Origin: Bifidobacterium aesculapii
Lineage (GTDB): Bacteria; Actinomycetota; Actinomycetes; Actinomycetales; Bifidobacteriaceae
Length of the DNA: 64,000 nt
Assembly: GCF_001417815.1 (NCBI RefSeq)
Contig: NZ_BCFK01000031.1
Location: 62,001-126,000, forward strand
Direction of reading: 5' to 3'
Below the pieces are notes generated by a model that had not been told where the DNA came from, did no database searches, and saw only the letters and a list, made by a program, of their open reading frames with translations. The first letter of the stretch is position 1. Each line of letters starts with the position of its first letter. Shown piece by piece: positions 55,636-64,000 of the stretch. The translations under genes were made by a program, and so were the position numbers.

Positions 55636-55723
55636 GCCCGGGTGGCGGAATGGTAGACGCGCTAGCTTGAGGTGCTAGTGCCTATTTTTAACGGGCGTAC
55701 GGGTTCAAGTCCCGTCTCGGGCA
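55636..55723 (+). tRNA. tRNA-Leu (anticodon GAG)
   Basis: This 88-base class II tRNA has acceptor arm GCCCGGG pairing with CTCGGGC (one G-U), a D arm starting TGGCGGAATGGTAGACGC, and the anticodon stem CTAGC/GCTAG around TTGAGGT (anticodon GAG, reading CUC and CUU). A long variable arm and the T arm with GGTTCAAGTCC follow. CCA is not encoded after the discriminator A. The terminator follows at 55729. Confidence 0.95.
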
Positions 55724-55728
55724 CAGAC

Positions 55729-55753
55729 AAACCCCTTGGAGACAAGGGGTTTT
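55729..55753 (+). terminator. Rho-independent terminator of tRNA-Leu
   Basis: AAACCCCTTG pairs perfectly with CAAGGGGTTT around GAGA, and the right arm runs into TTTTC. It is six bases after the tRNA and upstream of the methyltransferase gene. Confidence 0.85.
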
Positions 55754-55798
55754 CTTGTATTCACACACCTCCACACCCGCCTGCAAGGAGACACACTC

Positions 55799-56665
55799 AT
55801 GCGATTCGTCCAACTGGAATCCATCGACGACGAACGCGTGGCGGCATACGTCAACCTCACCGAAATCCAGCTGCGTAACCGTCTGGAACCCGCCAAGGGC
55901 ATCTTCATCGCCGAATCCCCGAAGGTCATCGACCGCGCGCTCGCCGCCGGGCGCGAGCCGCTGTCGCTGCTCGTCGAGGAACCCTGGCTGGAGGGCATGG
56001 CCTCCTTCTTCGAGCGCATCGACGCGCGATGGGGCACGGACGTGCCCGTATACGTGGCCTCCCCGGAACAGCTCAGACGGCTCACAGGCTACCGTCTGCA
56101 CCGTGGCGCGCTGTGCGCGATGCGCCGCTGGCCACTGCCGTCCGTCGACGAGGTGTGCCGCGACGCCAGACGTGTGGCGGTCATGGAGAACATCGTCGAC
56201 CATACAAACATCGGCGCGTTGATGCGTTCCGCCGCCGCGCTCGATGTGGACGCGGTGCTCGTCACCCCCTCCTGCGGAGACCCGCTCTACCGGCGCGCGG
56301 TGCGCGTGTCGATGGGCACCGTCTTCCAGATCCCGTGGACGCGCATCGGCGGCGACGACAAACGCTACTGGCCGTTCCAAGGCATCGACGAGCTGAAGAG
56401 GCTCGGGTTCACGACCGTGGCCATGGCGTTGGAGGAGGATTCCATCGGCATGGACGAGCTGACACGCCGTCTGGAATGTGACCCCGCCGAAGACGACCAC
56501 ATCGACAGGCTCGCGCTCATCTTCGGCACGGAAGGCGACGGGCTGTCGCGCCATACCATCGCACGTGCCGACCTGACCGTGCGCATCCCGATGAGCCACG
56601 GCGTGGATTCCCTCAACGTGGCGGCCTCCAGCGCGGTCGCCTTCTACGCCACACGCGCACGCTGA
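55799..56665 (+). CDS. TrmH/SpoU-family RNA 2'-O-methyltransferase
   Basis: This 288-residue SPOUT enzyme has an N-terminal substrate-binding domain (AKGIFIAESPKVIDRAL) and a C-terminal knotted domain with ENIVDHTNIGALMRSAAAL (motif 1), IFGTEGDGLSRHT (motif 2) and IPMSHGVDSLNVAASSAVA (motif 3). It should methylate a ribose in rRNA or tRNA; the target is unknown. The ATG at 55799 has AAGGAG upstream. Confidence 0.92.
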   Translation: MRFVQLESIDDERVAAYVNLTEIQLRNRLEPAKGIFIAESPKVIDRALAAGREPLSLLVEEPWLEGMASFFERIDARWGTDVPVYVASPEQLRRLTGYRLHRGALCAMRRWPLPSVDEVCRDARRVAVMENIVDHTNIGALMRSAAALDVDAVLVTPSCGDPLYRRAVRVSMGTVFQIPWTRIGGDDKRYWPFQGIDELKRLGFTTVAMALEEDSIGMDELTRRLECDPAEDDHIDRLALIFGTEGDGLSRHTIARADLTVRIPMSHGVDSLNVAASSAVAFYATRAR

Positions 56666-56826
56666 CACGGGGCATATTCGCCGACGCGACGCGCGCGACG
56701 TGATTCGGGCGTGTCGCGGTTTTTGTGCAATCATTGTCATTGTGGGTCCGGAAGCGAGGATGCCCGGGCCAGACCCGACCGCGGCGTCGAAAGACGCTGT
56801 TAGTTGTTGAGAGGAGCAACGCGACA

Positions 56827-58074
56827 ATGGCCAAAAACAAGCAGAAGATTCTGTCGATAGTACTGGCGGGCGGCGAAGGCACCCGACTCATGCCGTTGAC
56901 GCGCGACCGCGCCAAGCCGGCCGTCCCGTTCGGCGGCGTGTTCCGCCTCATCGACTTCCCGCTGTCCAACCTGGTGAACTCCGACTACCGTCACATCGTC
57001 GTGCTCACCCAGTACAAGTCACATTCGCTCGACCGTCATATCTCCCAGATGTGGCGCTTCTCCTCGCTGCTCGGCAACTACGTCTCCCCTGTTCCCGCGC
57101 AGCAGCGTCTCGGCAAGCACTGGTACCTCGGCTCCGCCGACGCCATCTACCAGACCATCAACATCATCGAGGACGTCCAGCCCGACATCGTCGTGATCGT
57201 GGGCGCCGACCACGTCTACCGTATGGACTTCGGCCAGATGGTTCAGCAGCACATCGAATCCGGCGCCGAATTTACCGTCGCCGGCATCCGCCAGCCGATC
57301 GCCGAATCCCGGCAGTTCGGCGTGATCGACGTCGACCCGAACCACCCGAACCAGATCAAGACCTTCCTGGAGAAGCCGGAGACCTGCGCCGGCCTCCCCG
57401 ACGATCCGAACTCGTTCCTCGCCTCCATGGGCAATTATGTGGCCAACACCGACGCACTGTTCGACGCGCTCGCCAAGGACGAGAAGAGCGAGAACACGAA
57501 GCACGACATGGGCGGCGACATCGCCCCGTACTTCGCCTCTCGCGGCGAGGCCGGAGTCTACGACTTCAACACGAACGAGATCCCGGGCTCGACGCCCACC
57601 GACCACGCCTACTGGCGCGACGTGGGCACCATCAAGCAGTTCTACGATGCGCACATGGATCTGATCGCCTACGTGCCCGAGTTCAACCTGTACAACCAGG
57701 CGTGGCCGATCTACACGAACTCCGGCACGTTGCCGCCGGCCAAGTTCGTGCACGCCGGCCGTGACCGCCTCGGCCACGCGACCGACTCGATCGTCTCCCC
57801 CGGCGTGATCGTCTCCGGCGGTGAAGTGCACCACTCCGTGCTTTCACCGAACGTCCGCATCCACTCTTGGGCGCAGGTCGTCGATTCCGTCCTGTTCGAC
57901 GGCGTCGTCGTCAACCGCCGTGCACGCGTGTACAAGGCGATTCTCGACAAGAACGTGGTGCTCACCGAGAACTCCACGGTCGGCATCGACACCGAGCACG
58001 ATCTCGCGCGCGGCTTCACCGTCACGCCCGAGGGCATCACGGTGGTGCCGAAGGGTACCGTCGTCGACGACTGA
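56827..58074 (+). CDS. glgC: Glucose-1-phosphate adenylyltransferase (GlgC)
   Basis: This 415-residue enzyme makes ADP-glucose, the committed step of glycogen synthesis. The nucleotide-binding start is [20 protein letters not shown], and [32 protein letters not shown] and FLEKPE follow. A C-terminal left-handed beta-helix has the regulatory sites. The ATG at 56827 has AGAGGAGC upstream. It stands alone on the plus strand and ends at a long terminator; the other glg genes are not in the window. Confidence 0.96.
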   Translation: MAKNKQKILSIVLAGGEGTRLMPLTRDRAKPAVPFGGVFRLIDFPLSNLVNSDYRHIVVLTQYKSHSLDRHISQMWRFSSLLGNYVSPVPAQQRLGKHWYLGSADAIYQTINIIEDVQPDIVVIVGADHVYRMDFGQMVQQHIESGAEFTVAGIRQPIAESRQFGVIDVDPNHPNQIKTFLEKPETCAGLPDDPNSFLASMGNYVANTDALFDALAKDEKSENTKHDMGGDIAPYFASRGEAGVYDFNTNEIPGSTPTDHAYWRDVGTIKQFYDAHMDLIAYVPEFNLYNQAWPIYTNSGTLPPAKFVHAGRDRLGHATDSIVSPGVIVSGGEVHHSVLSPNVRIHSWAQVVDSVLFDGVVVNRRARVYKAILDKNVVLTENSTVGIDTEHDLARGFTVTPEGITVVPKGTVVDD

Positions 58075-58112
58075 CGGTCGCGGCGCTGGCGCAGTTACCG
58101 GTCGAAACCGTT

Positions 58113-58156
58113 AAGGGGGAGGCCCCGGACCTCGTAAGGTTCGGGGCCTCCCCCTT
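58113..58156. terminator. Strong terminator between glgC and sufT
   Basis: The 15-bp perfect stem AAGGGGGAGGCCCCG (58113-58127) with 58142-58156 extends to about 19 bp with one G-T pair and a six-base loop. TTTGTC follows on the plus strand. It separates the convergent glgC and suf transcripts. Confidence 0.8.
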
Positions 58157-58198
58157 TGTCGTCGTCCGCCCCGTTGATGCGGTGCGTTTCAGTGCTTC

Positions 58199-58786
58199 TC
58201 AGTACTTCGGCAGGTTGTCGAAGTTGAAGCCGAGAGCGGCCAGCTGTTCGCGTCCCTCCGGGGTGATCATGTCCATGGACCAACGCGGCTGCCACGTCCA
58301 ATCGATGCGGAACTCCTCGACCAGACCGGCGAGGGTGCTCGCGCACTCGTCCTCGATGAGGTCGGTGAGCGGGCAAGCCGGCGTGGTGAGCGTCATCGTG
58401 ATGATGGCACGCCCCAAATCGTCGATCTCGATGCCGTAGACGAGACCCAGATCGATGACGTCGATGCCGAGCTCCGGGTCGATGACCTGATGCAGGGCCT
58501 CACGGACGTCCTCCGCAGTGGCGCGGCCGATGTCGTCCACGAACTTCAGCGGGATGTGGCTGTCGTCGGATTCCGCCTCATCGCCGTGGCCGCACTCGCT
58601 TTTCTTGTGCCGGCCGCAGGCGCACATGTCCGCGCCGGTCTCCGGTTCGGCAGGGTGGCCGTTCGGGAAGCCCTTGGCGAGGGCCGGGTTGGCCATCACG
58701 CGACGGGCGGCTTCCTCGTCCTGCAGCACGCCGTTCACCGCGTCGAACACGGTCGGCTGGGGTTCGGGCACCAGATTATCGCTCAT
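58199..58786 (-). CDS. sufT: SufT-like Fe-S assembly factor (DUF59) with Cys-rich N-terminal extension
   Basis: The C-terminal half (about 85-195) is a DUF59/MIP18 domain with VIDPELGIDVIDLGLVYGI and TLTTPACPLTD, the hallmark of SufT. The N-terminal 85 residues are extra and carry Cys55-x-Cys57-Gly-x-His60 and Cys65-Gly-His67-Gly, which could bind Zn or an Fe-S cluster. SufT helps mature Fe-S proteins under high demand. It is the last gene of the suf operon, 90 bases after sufU. Confidence 0.9.
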   Translation of the reverse strand: MSDNLVPEPQPTVFDAVNGVLQDEEAARRVMANPALAKGFPNGHPAEPETGADMCACGRHKKSECGHGDEAESDDSHIPLKFVDDIGRATAEDVREALHQVIDPELGIDVIDLGLVYGIEIDDLGRAIITMTLTTPACPLTDLIEDECASTLAGLVEEFRIDWTWQPRWSMDMITPEGREQLAALGFNFDNLPKY

Positions 58787-58826
58787 TGTTCACTCCATAC
58801 TCGTCGGGTCGTCATCCACTGTACGC

Positions 58827-58868
58827 GCCGCCCGGGGCTTTCGCCGTCCGGCGAACGTCGTGGGCGGC
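58827..58868 (-). repeat. Nested hairpin between sufU and sufT
   Basis: GCCGCCC (58827-58833) pairs with GGGCGGC (58862-58868); inside it TTCGCCG (58840-58846) pairs with CGGCGAA (58849-58855). It lies just past the sufU stop. Confidence 0.55.
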
Positions 58869-58876
58869 ATATCGAA

Positions 58877-59434
58877 TCAGGCTTTGGCGGCCAGCGCCTT
58901 GGCGATGGAATCCTTGAGACCCTCCCAGGCAAGCAACGCGCATTTGATGCGCATCGGGTATTTCGAGACACCCTGAAACACGATGCCGTCGCCGAGGGTT
59001 TCCTCAAGCGCCTCGTCGCCAAGCCCTTTGCCACGCGATTCCATGAGCTTGTGGAACGTGTGTTCGAGCCGCATGGCCTCATCCACGCTCTTGCCGTCGA
59101 CCAGATCGACCATGACGGACAGGCTGGCCTGCGAAATGGAGCATCCCTGGCCATCCCACACGACGCGCTCGATGGTGTGGGGCTCCTTGTCGGAGACCTC
59201 CACATGCACGGTCGCCTCGTCGCCGCAGGTCGGGTTGAACTGGTGGGATTCGCCGGGCGTGCAGTATTCGTGGGTCGCGCGTACGACGCTGTCGCCGGTC
59301 GCGTCCGCGCCGGCCCCCTCCTTGGTGAGGTCCGCCGCGAAACGCTCCTTGCCATGCGGGTTCTTCGCGGCCTCGAGGATGACCTCCTGGTACATCTGCT
59401 CGAGGTCGTCGCCACTCATTCCGTAATCGTTCAT
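58877..59434 (-). CDS. sufU: Fe-S/sulfur-transfer scaffold protein SufU
   Basis: This 185-residue IscU-like protein has the three cluster or zinc-site cysteines in FNPTCGDE, GQGCSISQAS and MRIKCALLAWEG, and the SufU-type insertion between the second and third. In Gram-positive bacteria SufU accepts sulfur from SufS through a zinc site rather than serving only as scaffold. It follows sufS by 51 bases, which hold a hairpin. Confidence 0.95.
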   Translation of the reverse strand: MNDYGMSGDDLEQMYQEVILEAAKNPHGKERFAADLTKEGAGADATGDSVVRATHEYCTPGESHQFNPTCGDEATVHVEVSDKEPHTIERVVWDGQGCSISQASLSVMVDLVDGKSVDEAMRLEHTFHKLMESRGKGLGDEALEETLGDGIVFQGVSKYPMRIKCALLAWEGLKDSIAKALAAKA

Positions 59435-59450
59435 AACTTCCTTATCGTAT

Positions 59451-59480
59451 CCGCCCCGCGGACAGCCGCCCGCGGGGCGG
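59451..59480 (-). repeat. GC hairpin between sufS and sufU
   Basis: CCGCCCCGCGG (59451-59461) pairs perfectly with CCGCGGGGCGG (59470-59480). An overlapping GCCGCCC/GGGCGGC pair (from 59465) offers an alternative fold. Confidence 0.55.
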
Positions 59481-59485
59481 GCGGC

Positions 59486-60757
59486 TCACACGCCGAAGAA
59501 CGCGCGGATGCCCTTCGCCGCCTCGACGAGCGCCCGGGCGTCCTCGACGCTGTTGTACACACCGGACGAGGCCCTGTTGGAGGCGTACAGACCGAAGTGG
59601 CGATGCACGGGCTGGGCGCAATGGTGCCCGACGCGGATGGCGATGCCCTGCGCGTCGATGTACTGTCCGACGTCATGCGGATGCACGCCGGCGACGTCGA
59701 ACGCGACGGTGCCGATGCGGTCGACGTTCTCACGCGGGCCGAGGATGCGGATGCCTTCGATGTCGCCGAGCTTGAGCAGTTCGGCGGCGATGGCGCGTTC
59801 GTGCGCCTCGATGTTCTCCAGTCCGATGCCCATCATCCATTCGGCGGCGACGCCGGCGGCCACGACCTGCGCGACCGGCTGCGTACCCGCCTCGAAGCGC
59901 GCCGGAGGCTCCATGTACTGCGCCGGCTGGTCCATCCACGCGAGCTCCACCATTGAACCGCCGAAGTTGGCCGGAGGCAGCGCTTCAAGAAGCTCACGCC
60001 TGCCGTACAGGAACCCGACGCCGGTGGGGCCGTACATCTTGTGCGCGCTCCACGCGGCGAAGTCCACGTCGAGCGCATGGAAGTCGACCTTGAGATGCGG
60101 CACCGACTGGCAGGCATCGAGAACGAACACGGCGCCCACCTCGTGCGCACGGCGGACGATCGGCGTGATATCGGTGATCGCGCCGGTCGTGTTGCCCACA
60201 TGCGTGACGGCCACGACCTTGGTGCGTTCGGTGATGACCTCGTCCAGGTTATCGGTGCGCACGCGCCCGTCCTCGGTCAGATCAAGCCACTTGAACGTGG
60301 CGCCGGTACGGTAGGCGAGTTCCTGGAACGGCAGGAGCACCGAATGATGCTCCGCCTTCGAGACGACGATCTCGTCGCCCGGCTGCAACGCGAACCGCTT
60401 GGCGGCCGCTCCCCCACGGCCGAGCGACGCGTTGCCGAACGCGGTGGCGAGCAGGTTGAGGCCCGCGGTGGCGCCACCGGTGACGACAATCTCCTCAGCG
60501 CCTTCCTCGGCGTTCGCGCCGACGAGACGCGCGACCTTCGCGCGCGCCCGCTCGAATGCGACGGTCGAGCGCGCGGCGAGTTCGTGGGCGCCGCGGTGCA
60601 CGCCGGCGTTGATGGTGCGGTAGAACTCGCTCTCCGCGTCGATCACGCATTGCGGCTTCTGCGATGTGGCCGCCGAATCGAGATAGACGAGCGGATGCCC
60701 GTGGATCTGCTGGTCGAGGATCGGGAACTGCTCCCGAATCGCTGCGAAATCTGTCAT
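59486..60757 (-). CDS. sufS: Cysteine desulfurase (SufS)
   Basis: This 423-residue PLP enzyme removes sulfur from cysteine for Fe-S assembly. The PLP lysine is in AWSAHKMYGPTGVG, the catalytic Cys in VGHHCAQPV, and YLDSAATSQKP is at the start, as expected for the group II SufS type. The ATG at 60757 is used because the family starts near it. It lies 101 bases after sufC, with a large hairpin in the gap. Confidence 0.95.
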   Translation of the reverse strand: MTDFAAIREQFPILDQQIHGHPLVYLDSAATSQKPQCVIDAESEFYRTINAGVHRGAHELAARSTVAFERARAKVARLVGANAEEGAEEIVVTGGATAGLNLLATAFGNASLGRGGAAAKRFALQPGDEIVVSKAEHHSVLLPFQELAYRTGATFKWLDLTEDGRVRTDNLDEVITERTKVVAVTHVGNTTGAITDITPIVRRAHEVGAVFVLDACQSVPHLKVDFHALDVDFAAWSAHKMYGPTGVGFLYGRRELLEALPPANFGGSMVELAWMDQPAQYMEPPARFEAGTQPVAQVVAAGVAAEWMMGIGLENIEAHERAIAAELLKLGDIEGIRILGPRENVDRIGTVAFDVAGVHPHDVGQYIDAQGIAIRVGHHCAQPVHRHFGLYASNRASSGVYNSVEDARALVEAAKGIRAFFGV

Positions 60758-60794
60758 GGTCGTTGTCCCCCTTTGTTCAGACAGATGGTGATTT

Positions 60795-60842
60795 CGCCCC
60801 TGTGCGGGCCGGTCCGATGCCGACACGGCCCGCACAGGGGCG
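60795..60842 (-). repeat. 17-bp perfect hairpin between sufC and sufS
   Basis: CGCCCCTGTGCGGGCCG (60795-60811) pairs perfectly with 60826-60842, loop 14 bases, and no U tract. It lies 17 bases past the sufC stop and 37 bases before the sufS start. Confidence 0.7.
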
Positions 60843-60858
60843 GTTATGTCCTTCCCGC

Positions 60859-61638
60859 TCAGGCGAGGGCCGACTCGGAGTCGGCGCCCTCCGGCAGGTA
60901 GGCGTCGTAGCCGTTCTCCTCCAGCTCGTCGGCCAGCTCCGGGCCGCCGGTCTTCACGAAGTGCCCGTCGGCGAACACGTGCACGATGTCCGGCTTGATG
61001 TACTTGAGGATGCGCGTGTAGTGCGTGACCATGAGGATGCCGAACTGGTTGGCCTCCTTGGCGCGGTTCACGCCTTCGGACACGATGCGAAGCGCGTCCA
61101 CGTCGAGGCCGGAGTCGGTCTCGTCGAGGATGGCGAACTTCGGCTTGAGCAGTTCGAGCTGCAGCACTTCGGCGCGCTTCTTCTCACCGCCGGAGAAGCC
61201 CTCGTTGACGGATCGGGTGGCGAACTTCGGATCCATCTTGAGACGCTTCATGGCCGCGGAGAGCTCCTTCGTCCATGTGCGGATGGACGGCGCCTCACCG
61301 TCCACCTCGGTCTTCGCGGTGCGCAGGAAGTTCGTCATGGACACGCCGGGCACCTCGACCGGGTACTGCATGGCGAGGAACAGGCCCGCCTTGGCGCGCT
61401 CGTCCGGGGTCATCTTGAGGATGTCCTGGCCGTCGAGCAGCGCCTCGCCCGAATCCACCACGTACTTGGGGTGGCCGGCGAGCGTGTAGGCGAGCGTGGA
61501 CTTGCCGGAGCCGTTGGGTCCCATGATGGCGTGCGTCTCGCCGGAGTTCACGGTCAGGGAGGCACCCTTGAGGATCTGCTTGGTGCCCTCCTTGGTTTCG
61601 ACATGGACGTAGAGGTCCTTGATTTCGAGAGTTGACAT
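60859..61638 (-). CDS. sufC: Fe-S assembly ATPase SufC
   Basis: This 259-residue ABC ATPase has Walker A IMGPNGSGKST, the signature region EGFSGGEKKR, and Walker B FAILDETDSGLDVDAL with VTHY. SufC drives the SufBC2D scaffold complex. The ATG at 61638 has AGGAGC upstream; a longer frame is a sufD shadow. It lies 26 bases after sufD. Confidence 0.97.
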   Translation of the reverse strand: MSTLEIKDLYVHVETKEGTKQILKGASLTVNSGETHAIMGPNGSGKSTLAYTLAGHPKYVVDSGEALLDGQDILKMTPDERAKAGLFLAMQYPVEVPGVSMTNFLRTAKTEVDGEAPSIRTWTKELSAAMKRLKMDPKFATRSVNEGFSGGEKKRAEVLQLELLKPKFAILDETDSGLDVDALRIVSEGVNRAKEANQFGILMVTHYTRILKYIKPDIVHVFADGHFVKTGGPELADELEENGYDAYLPEGADSESALA

Positions 61639-61664
61639 TCGATTGCTCCTAAAAGTCTCTTGGT

Positions 61665-62900
61665 TTACTTGTCTTCCAGAACCTGCGCCATGGCCGCGTC
61701 CTCGCCGCGTGCCAGACGACGGTCGATGACGCTCATGAGATGGTCGGAGACGGCGGGGATGCCGATCTCCTCGACGAGTTCGCCGAAGAAGCCGCGCACG
61801 ACGAGCTTGCGCGCCTCGGTTTCCGGGATGCCGCGCGATTCGAGGTAGAACAGCTCCTCGTCGTCGAAGCGGCCGACCGAGGATGCGTGTCCGGCTCCGA
61901 TGATGTTGCCGTTCTCGATCTCCAGATTCGGTTCGGAATCGGCGATGGCGCCCGGGGTGAGCACGAGGTTGCGGTTGAGTTCGTAGGAGTCCGTGCCCGG
62001 GGCGGTCGGCTCGATCAGGGCGTTGCCGACCCACGTGGAGTGCGCGCCCTTGCCGTCGAGCGCGCCCTTGTAGACGACGCGGCTCTTGCATTCGGGGTGG
62101 TTGTGCACCACCATCGTGCGGTGTTCGATGTGCTCGCCCGGGTCGACGAAGTAGATGCCGAGCATGTTGAGTTCGCCCTGCTCGCCGCCGAAGTCCTGAT
62201 CCATGCGGATACGCACCACATCTCCGCCGAGCGTGACGACGGAATGGCGCAGGGACGCGCCTTCGCCGACGTGGATGCGGTGGTTGCCGACGTGCTTGGC
62301 CTTGCGGTCCCATTCCTGGATGAACGTGGCGGAGATGTGCGAATCCTTGCCGGTGGTGATCTCGACGCCCTCGGCGAGACGCGCGTCGCCGTCGTGCTCG
62401 ACGACGACGTCCGCATGCGCGCGGTCAGCGGCGTCGATGACGAGATGGAACGCGTCGAGGTCCTCGCCCGCGCCATGCACCTTGACGAGCACAGGCTGGT
62501 CGATCTCGCCTTCGAGGCGGATGACCGTAGCCGTGGCGCCCGAATTCCATTCGACGGCGGAGACGCGGTCGTTGGGCTTGGAGACCGTGCCGGAAACGCC
62601 TTCTCCGAGCTTGACCTGGGAGAGGGTGACGCCCTCGGCCAGCGGGGAGCCGTCGATCATCGACACTTCGATGCGGGTCTCGCCGCTCGGGGCGAACACG
62701 TCGAAGAACTCGCCGATGCGCTCGATAGGCGTGTAGCGCCAGTCCTCCTGGTCACGCGCCGGCACCGGGAACGCGTCCACGTCGAAGGAGCGGGGCGCAC
62801 GATCGGCGCTCGATGGCATGGCCGCCGGAATCTTGTACGGGTCGTTCGGGTCGGCGACCGGAATGTTCAGTTCCGTCTTGTGTTCAACTGCATCTGCCAT
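61665..62900 (-). CDS. sufD: Fe-S assembly protein SufD
   Basis: This 411-residue protein forms the heterodimer partner of SufB in the SufBCD scaffold. Its C-terminal beta-helix ends in the conserved IENGNIIGAGHASSVGRFDDE and YLESRGIPETEARKLVVRGFF (in part). It lacks the long N-terminal Cys region of SufB. It starts five bases after the sufB stop. Confidence 0.95.
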   Translation of the reverse strand: MADAVEHKTELNIPVADPNDPYKIPAAMPSSADRAPRSFDVDAFPVPARDQEDWRYTPIERIGEFFDVFAPSGETRIEVSMIDGSPLAEGVTLSQVKLGEGVSGTVSKPNDRVSAVEWNSGATATVIRLEGEIDQPVLVKVHGAGEDLDAFHLVIDAADRAHADVVVEHDGDARLAEGVEITTGKDSHISATFIQEWDRKAKHVGNHRIHVGEGASLRHSVVTLGGDVVRIRMDQDFGGEQGELNMLGIYFVDPGEHIEHRTMVVHNHPECKSRVVYKGALDGKGAHSTWVGNALIEPTAPGTDSYELNRNLVLTPGAIADSEPNLEIENGNIIGAGHASSVGRFDDEELFYLESRGIPETEARKLVVRGFFGELVEEIGIPAVSDHLMSVIDRRLARGEDAAMAQVLEDK

Positions 62901-62905
62901 GGGAA

Positions 62906-64000
62906 TCAGCCCACCGATCCTTCCATCTGCAATTCGACGAGTCTGTTGAGTTCGAGCGCGTACTCCATAGGCAGCTCGCGGCTGATTGGTTCGACGAAGC
63001 CGCGCACGATCATGCCCTGCGCCTCCTCCTCGGACAGACCGCGGCTCATCAGGTAGAACAGCTGGTCCTCGGAGATCTTGGAGACGGTGGCCTCATGCGC
63101 CATGGAGACGTCGTCCTCGCGCACGTCCACATGCGGGTACGTGTCGGAACGGCTGAAGTCGTCGACGAGCAGCGCGTCGCACACGGTCGAATTGGAGGAG
63201 CCCTCCGCTCCCTTGACGATCTTGACGAGGCCGCGGTATGCGGAACGGCCGCCGCCACGCGAGATGGACTTGGCGACGATGGTGGAGCTGGTGTGCGGGG
63301 CGAGGTGGATCATCTTCGCGCCCGTGTCCTGATACTGCCCCTTGCCGGCGAAGCCGAGCGACATGGTGCTGGCCTTCGCGTACGGCTCGGCGAGGATGCA
63401 CGCCGGGTACTTCATCGTGGCCTTCGAGCCGATGTTGCCATCCACCCATTCCATGGTGCCGCCCTCGCGCACGTAGGCGCGCTGGGTGACGAGGTTGTAC
63501 ACGTTGTTCGACCAGTTCTGCACGGTGGTGTAGCGCACGCGCGCATGCTTCTCGACGATGATCTCGACGATGGCGGCGTGCAGCGAGTCCTCGGACCAGA
63601 TCGGGGCGGTGCAGCCCTCCACGTAGTGCACGTAGGAGCCTTCGTCCGCAATGATGAGTGTGCGTTCGAACTGGCCCATGGCCGGCGTGTTGATGCGGAA
63701 GTAGGCCTGCAGCGGGATGTCCACGTGAACGCCCTTCGGCACGTACACGAACGAGCCGCCCGACCATGCGGCGGTGTTGAGCGCGCCGAACTTGTTGTCT
63801 TCCGGCGGCACGACGGTACCGAAGTACTTGCGCACGAGATCGGGGTATTCGCGCACGGCGGTGTCGGTGTCGACGAAGATGACGCCCTGCTTCTTCAGGT
63901 CCTCCTGGATGGAGTTGTAGATGACCTCGGATTCGTACTGGGCGGCCACGCCGGAGACGAGACGGTTCTTTTCCGCCTCGGGGATGCCGAGACGGTCATA
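62906..64000 (-). CDS. sufB: Fe-S assembly protein SufB (5' end outside the window)
   Basis: The frame runs in from the right edge of the window ([17 protein letters not shown] in frame at the edge), leaving 364 residues of a protein usually 460-490 long. It shows the SufB core: [51 protein letters not shown] and [21 protein letters not shown] (in part), with residues for cluster assembly. It is the first visible gene of the suf operon; an upstream regulator, if any, lies outside. Confidence 0.95.
   Translation of the reverse strand, partial: YDRLGIPEAEKNRLVSGVAAQYESEVIYNSIQEDLKKQGVIFVDTDTAVREYPDLVRKYFGTVVPPEDNKFGALNTAAWSGGSFVYVPKGVHVDIPLQAYFRINTPAMGQFERTLIIADEGSYVHYVEGCTAPIWSEDSLHAAIVEIIVEKHARVRYTTVQNWSNNVYNLVTQRAYVREGGTMEWVDGNIGSKATMKYPACILAEPYAKASTMSLGFAGKGQYQDTGAKMIHLAPHTSSTIVAKSISRGGGRSAYRGLVKIVKGAEGSSNSTVCDALLVDDFSRSDTYPHVDVREDDVSMAHEATVSKISEDQLFYLMSRGLSEEEAQGMIVRGFVEPISRELPMEYALELNRLVELQMEGSVG

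Overview
This 64 kb window is chromosomal DNA of a GC-rich actinobacterium, most likely a Bifidobacterium (inference). The signs are actinobacterial gene families (GarA-type FHA protein, DUF881/Sbp pairs, GuaB3, SufT), housekeeping gene orders typical of the phylum, a natural TrpC-TrpB fusion, and the absence of gcvH from an otherwise mycobacterium-like garA cluster. I saw no phage, insertion sequence, CRISPR array or rRNA. One tRNA gene is present, tRNA-Leu(GAG).

Layout. 0.2-10.7 kb (minus strand): a small membrane protein; a MerR regulator, GarA-like FHA protein, DUF881, Sbp, DUF881 and CDP-alcohol phosphatidyltransferase block; then hisG, hisE, rpe, lgt, trpA and fused trpCB. 10.8-18.7 kb: a MacAB-like ABC exporter, two tandem paralogous lipoproteins and a divergent two-component system, followed by a small holin-like membrane protein. 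18.7-32.3 kb is an accessory stretch: MFS and MATE transporters, a flavodoxin-fold oxidoreductase, an aldo/keto reductase, nicotinamidase, endonuclease IV, an SRAP protein, a TetR regulator, the potassium transporter kup and an anchored lysozyme-like protein. 32.3-42.9 kb (minus strand) holds rpsB-tsf, a DMT exporter, pyrH-frr-cdsA, rlmN, hisF-hisI-trpE and def. 42.9-49.9 kb: a fatty acyl-CoA ligase, an Rv3235-like protein, guaB3, icd and an orphan solute-binding lipoprotein. 50-55.5 kb (minus strand) is the rsmE-hinT-phoH-ybeY-corC-era block. 55.6-58.1 kb: tRNA-Leu, an rRNA/tRNA methyltransferase and glgC. 58.2-64 kb (minus strand) is the sufB(partial)-D-C-S-U-T iron-sulfur assembly operon, running off the right edge.

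How it fits together. Histidine and tryptophan genes lie in two separate clusters, neither complete here. The most system-like region is 10.8-18.2 kb. Both lipoprotein genes are preceded by the same promoter architecture: two GGTAA(G/A) half-sites 11 bp apart, then a conserved CACACCGA(T/C)ACG element and AATGGGA at identical spacings. One copy lies between the lipoproteins and the response regulator. This suggests the two-component system controls itself, the lipoproteins and the exporter. Many gene ends carry long, nearly perfect GC hairpins with little or no U tract; the suf operon has one in each of its three wide gaps. Other unusual structures are a strong promoter abutting a GAGC tandem repeat ahead of the MFS gene, a pair of CATATG-N11-CATATG elements in an AT-rich gap, and two interlocked inverted repeats between an orphan binding protein and era.
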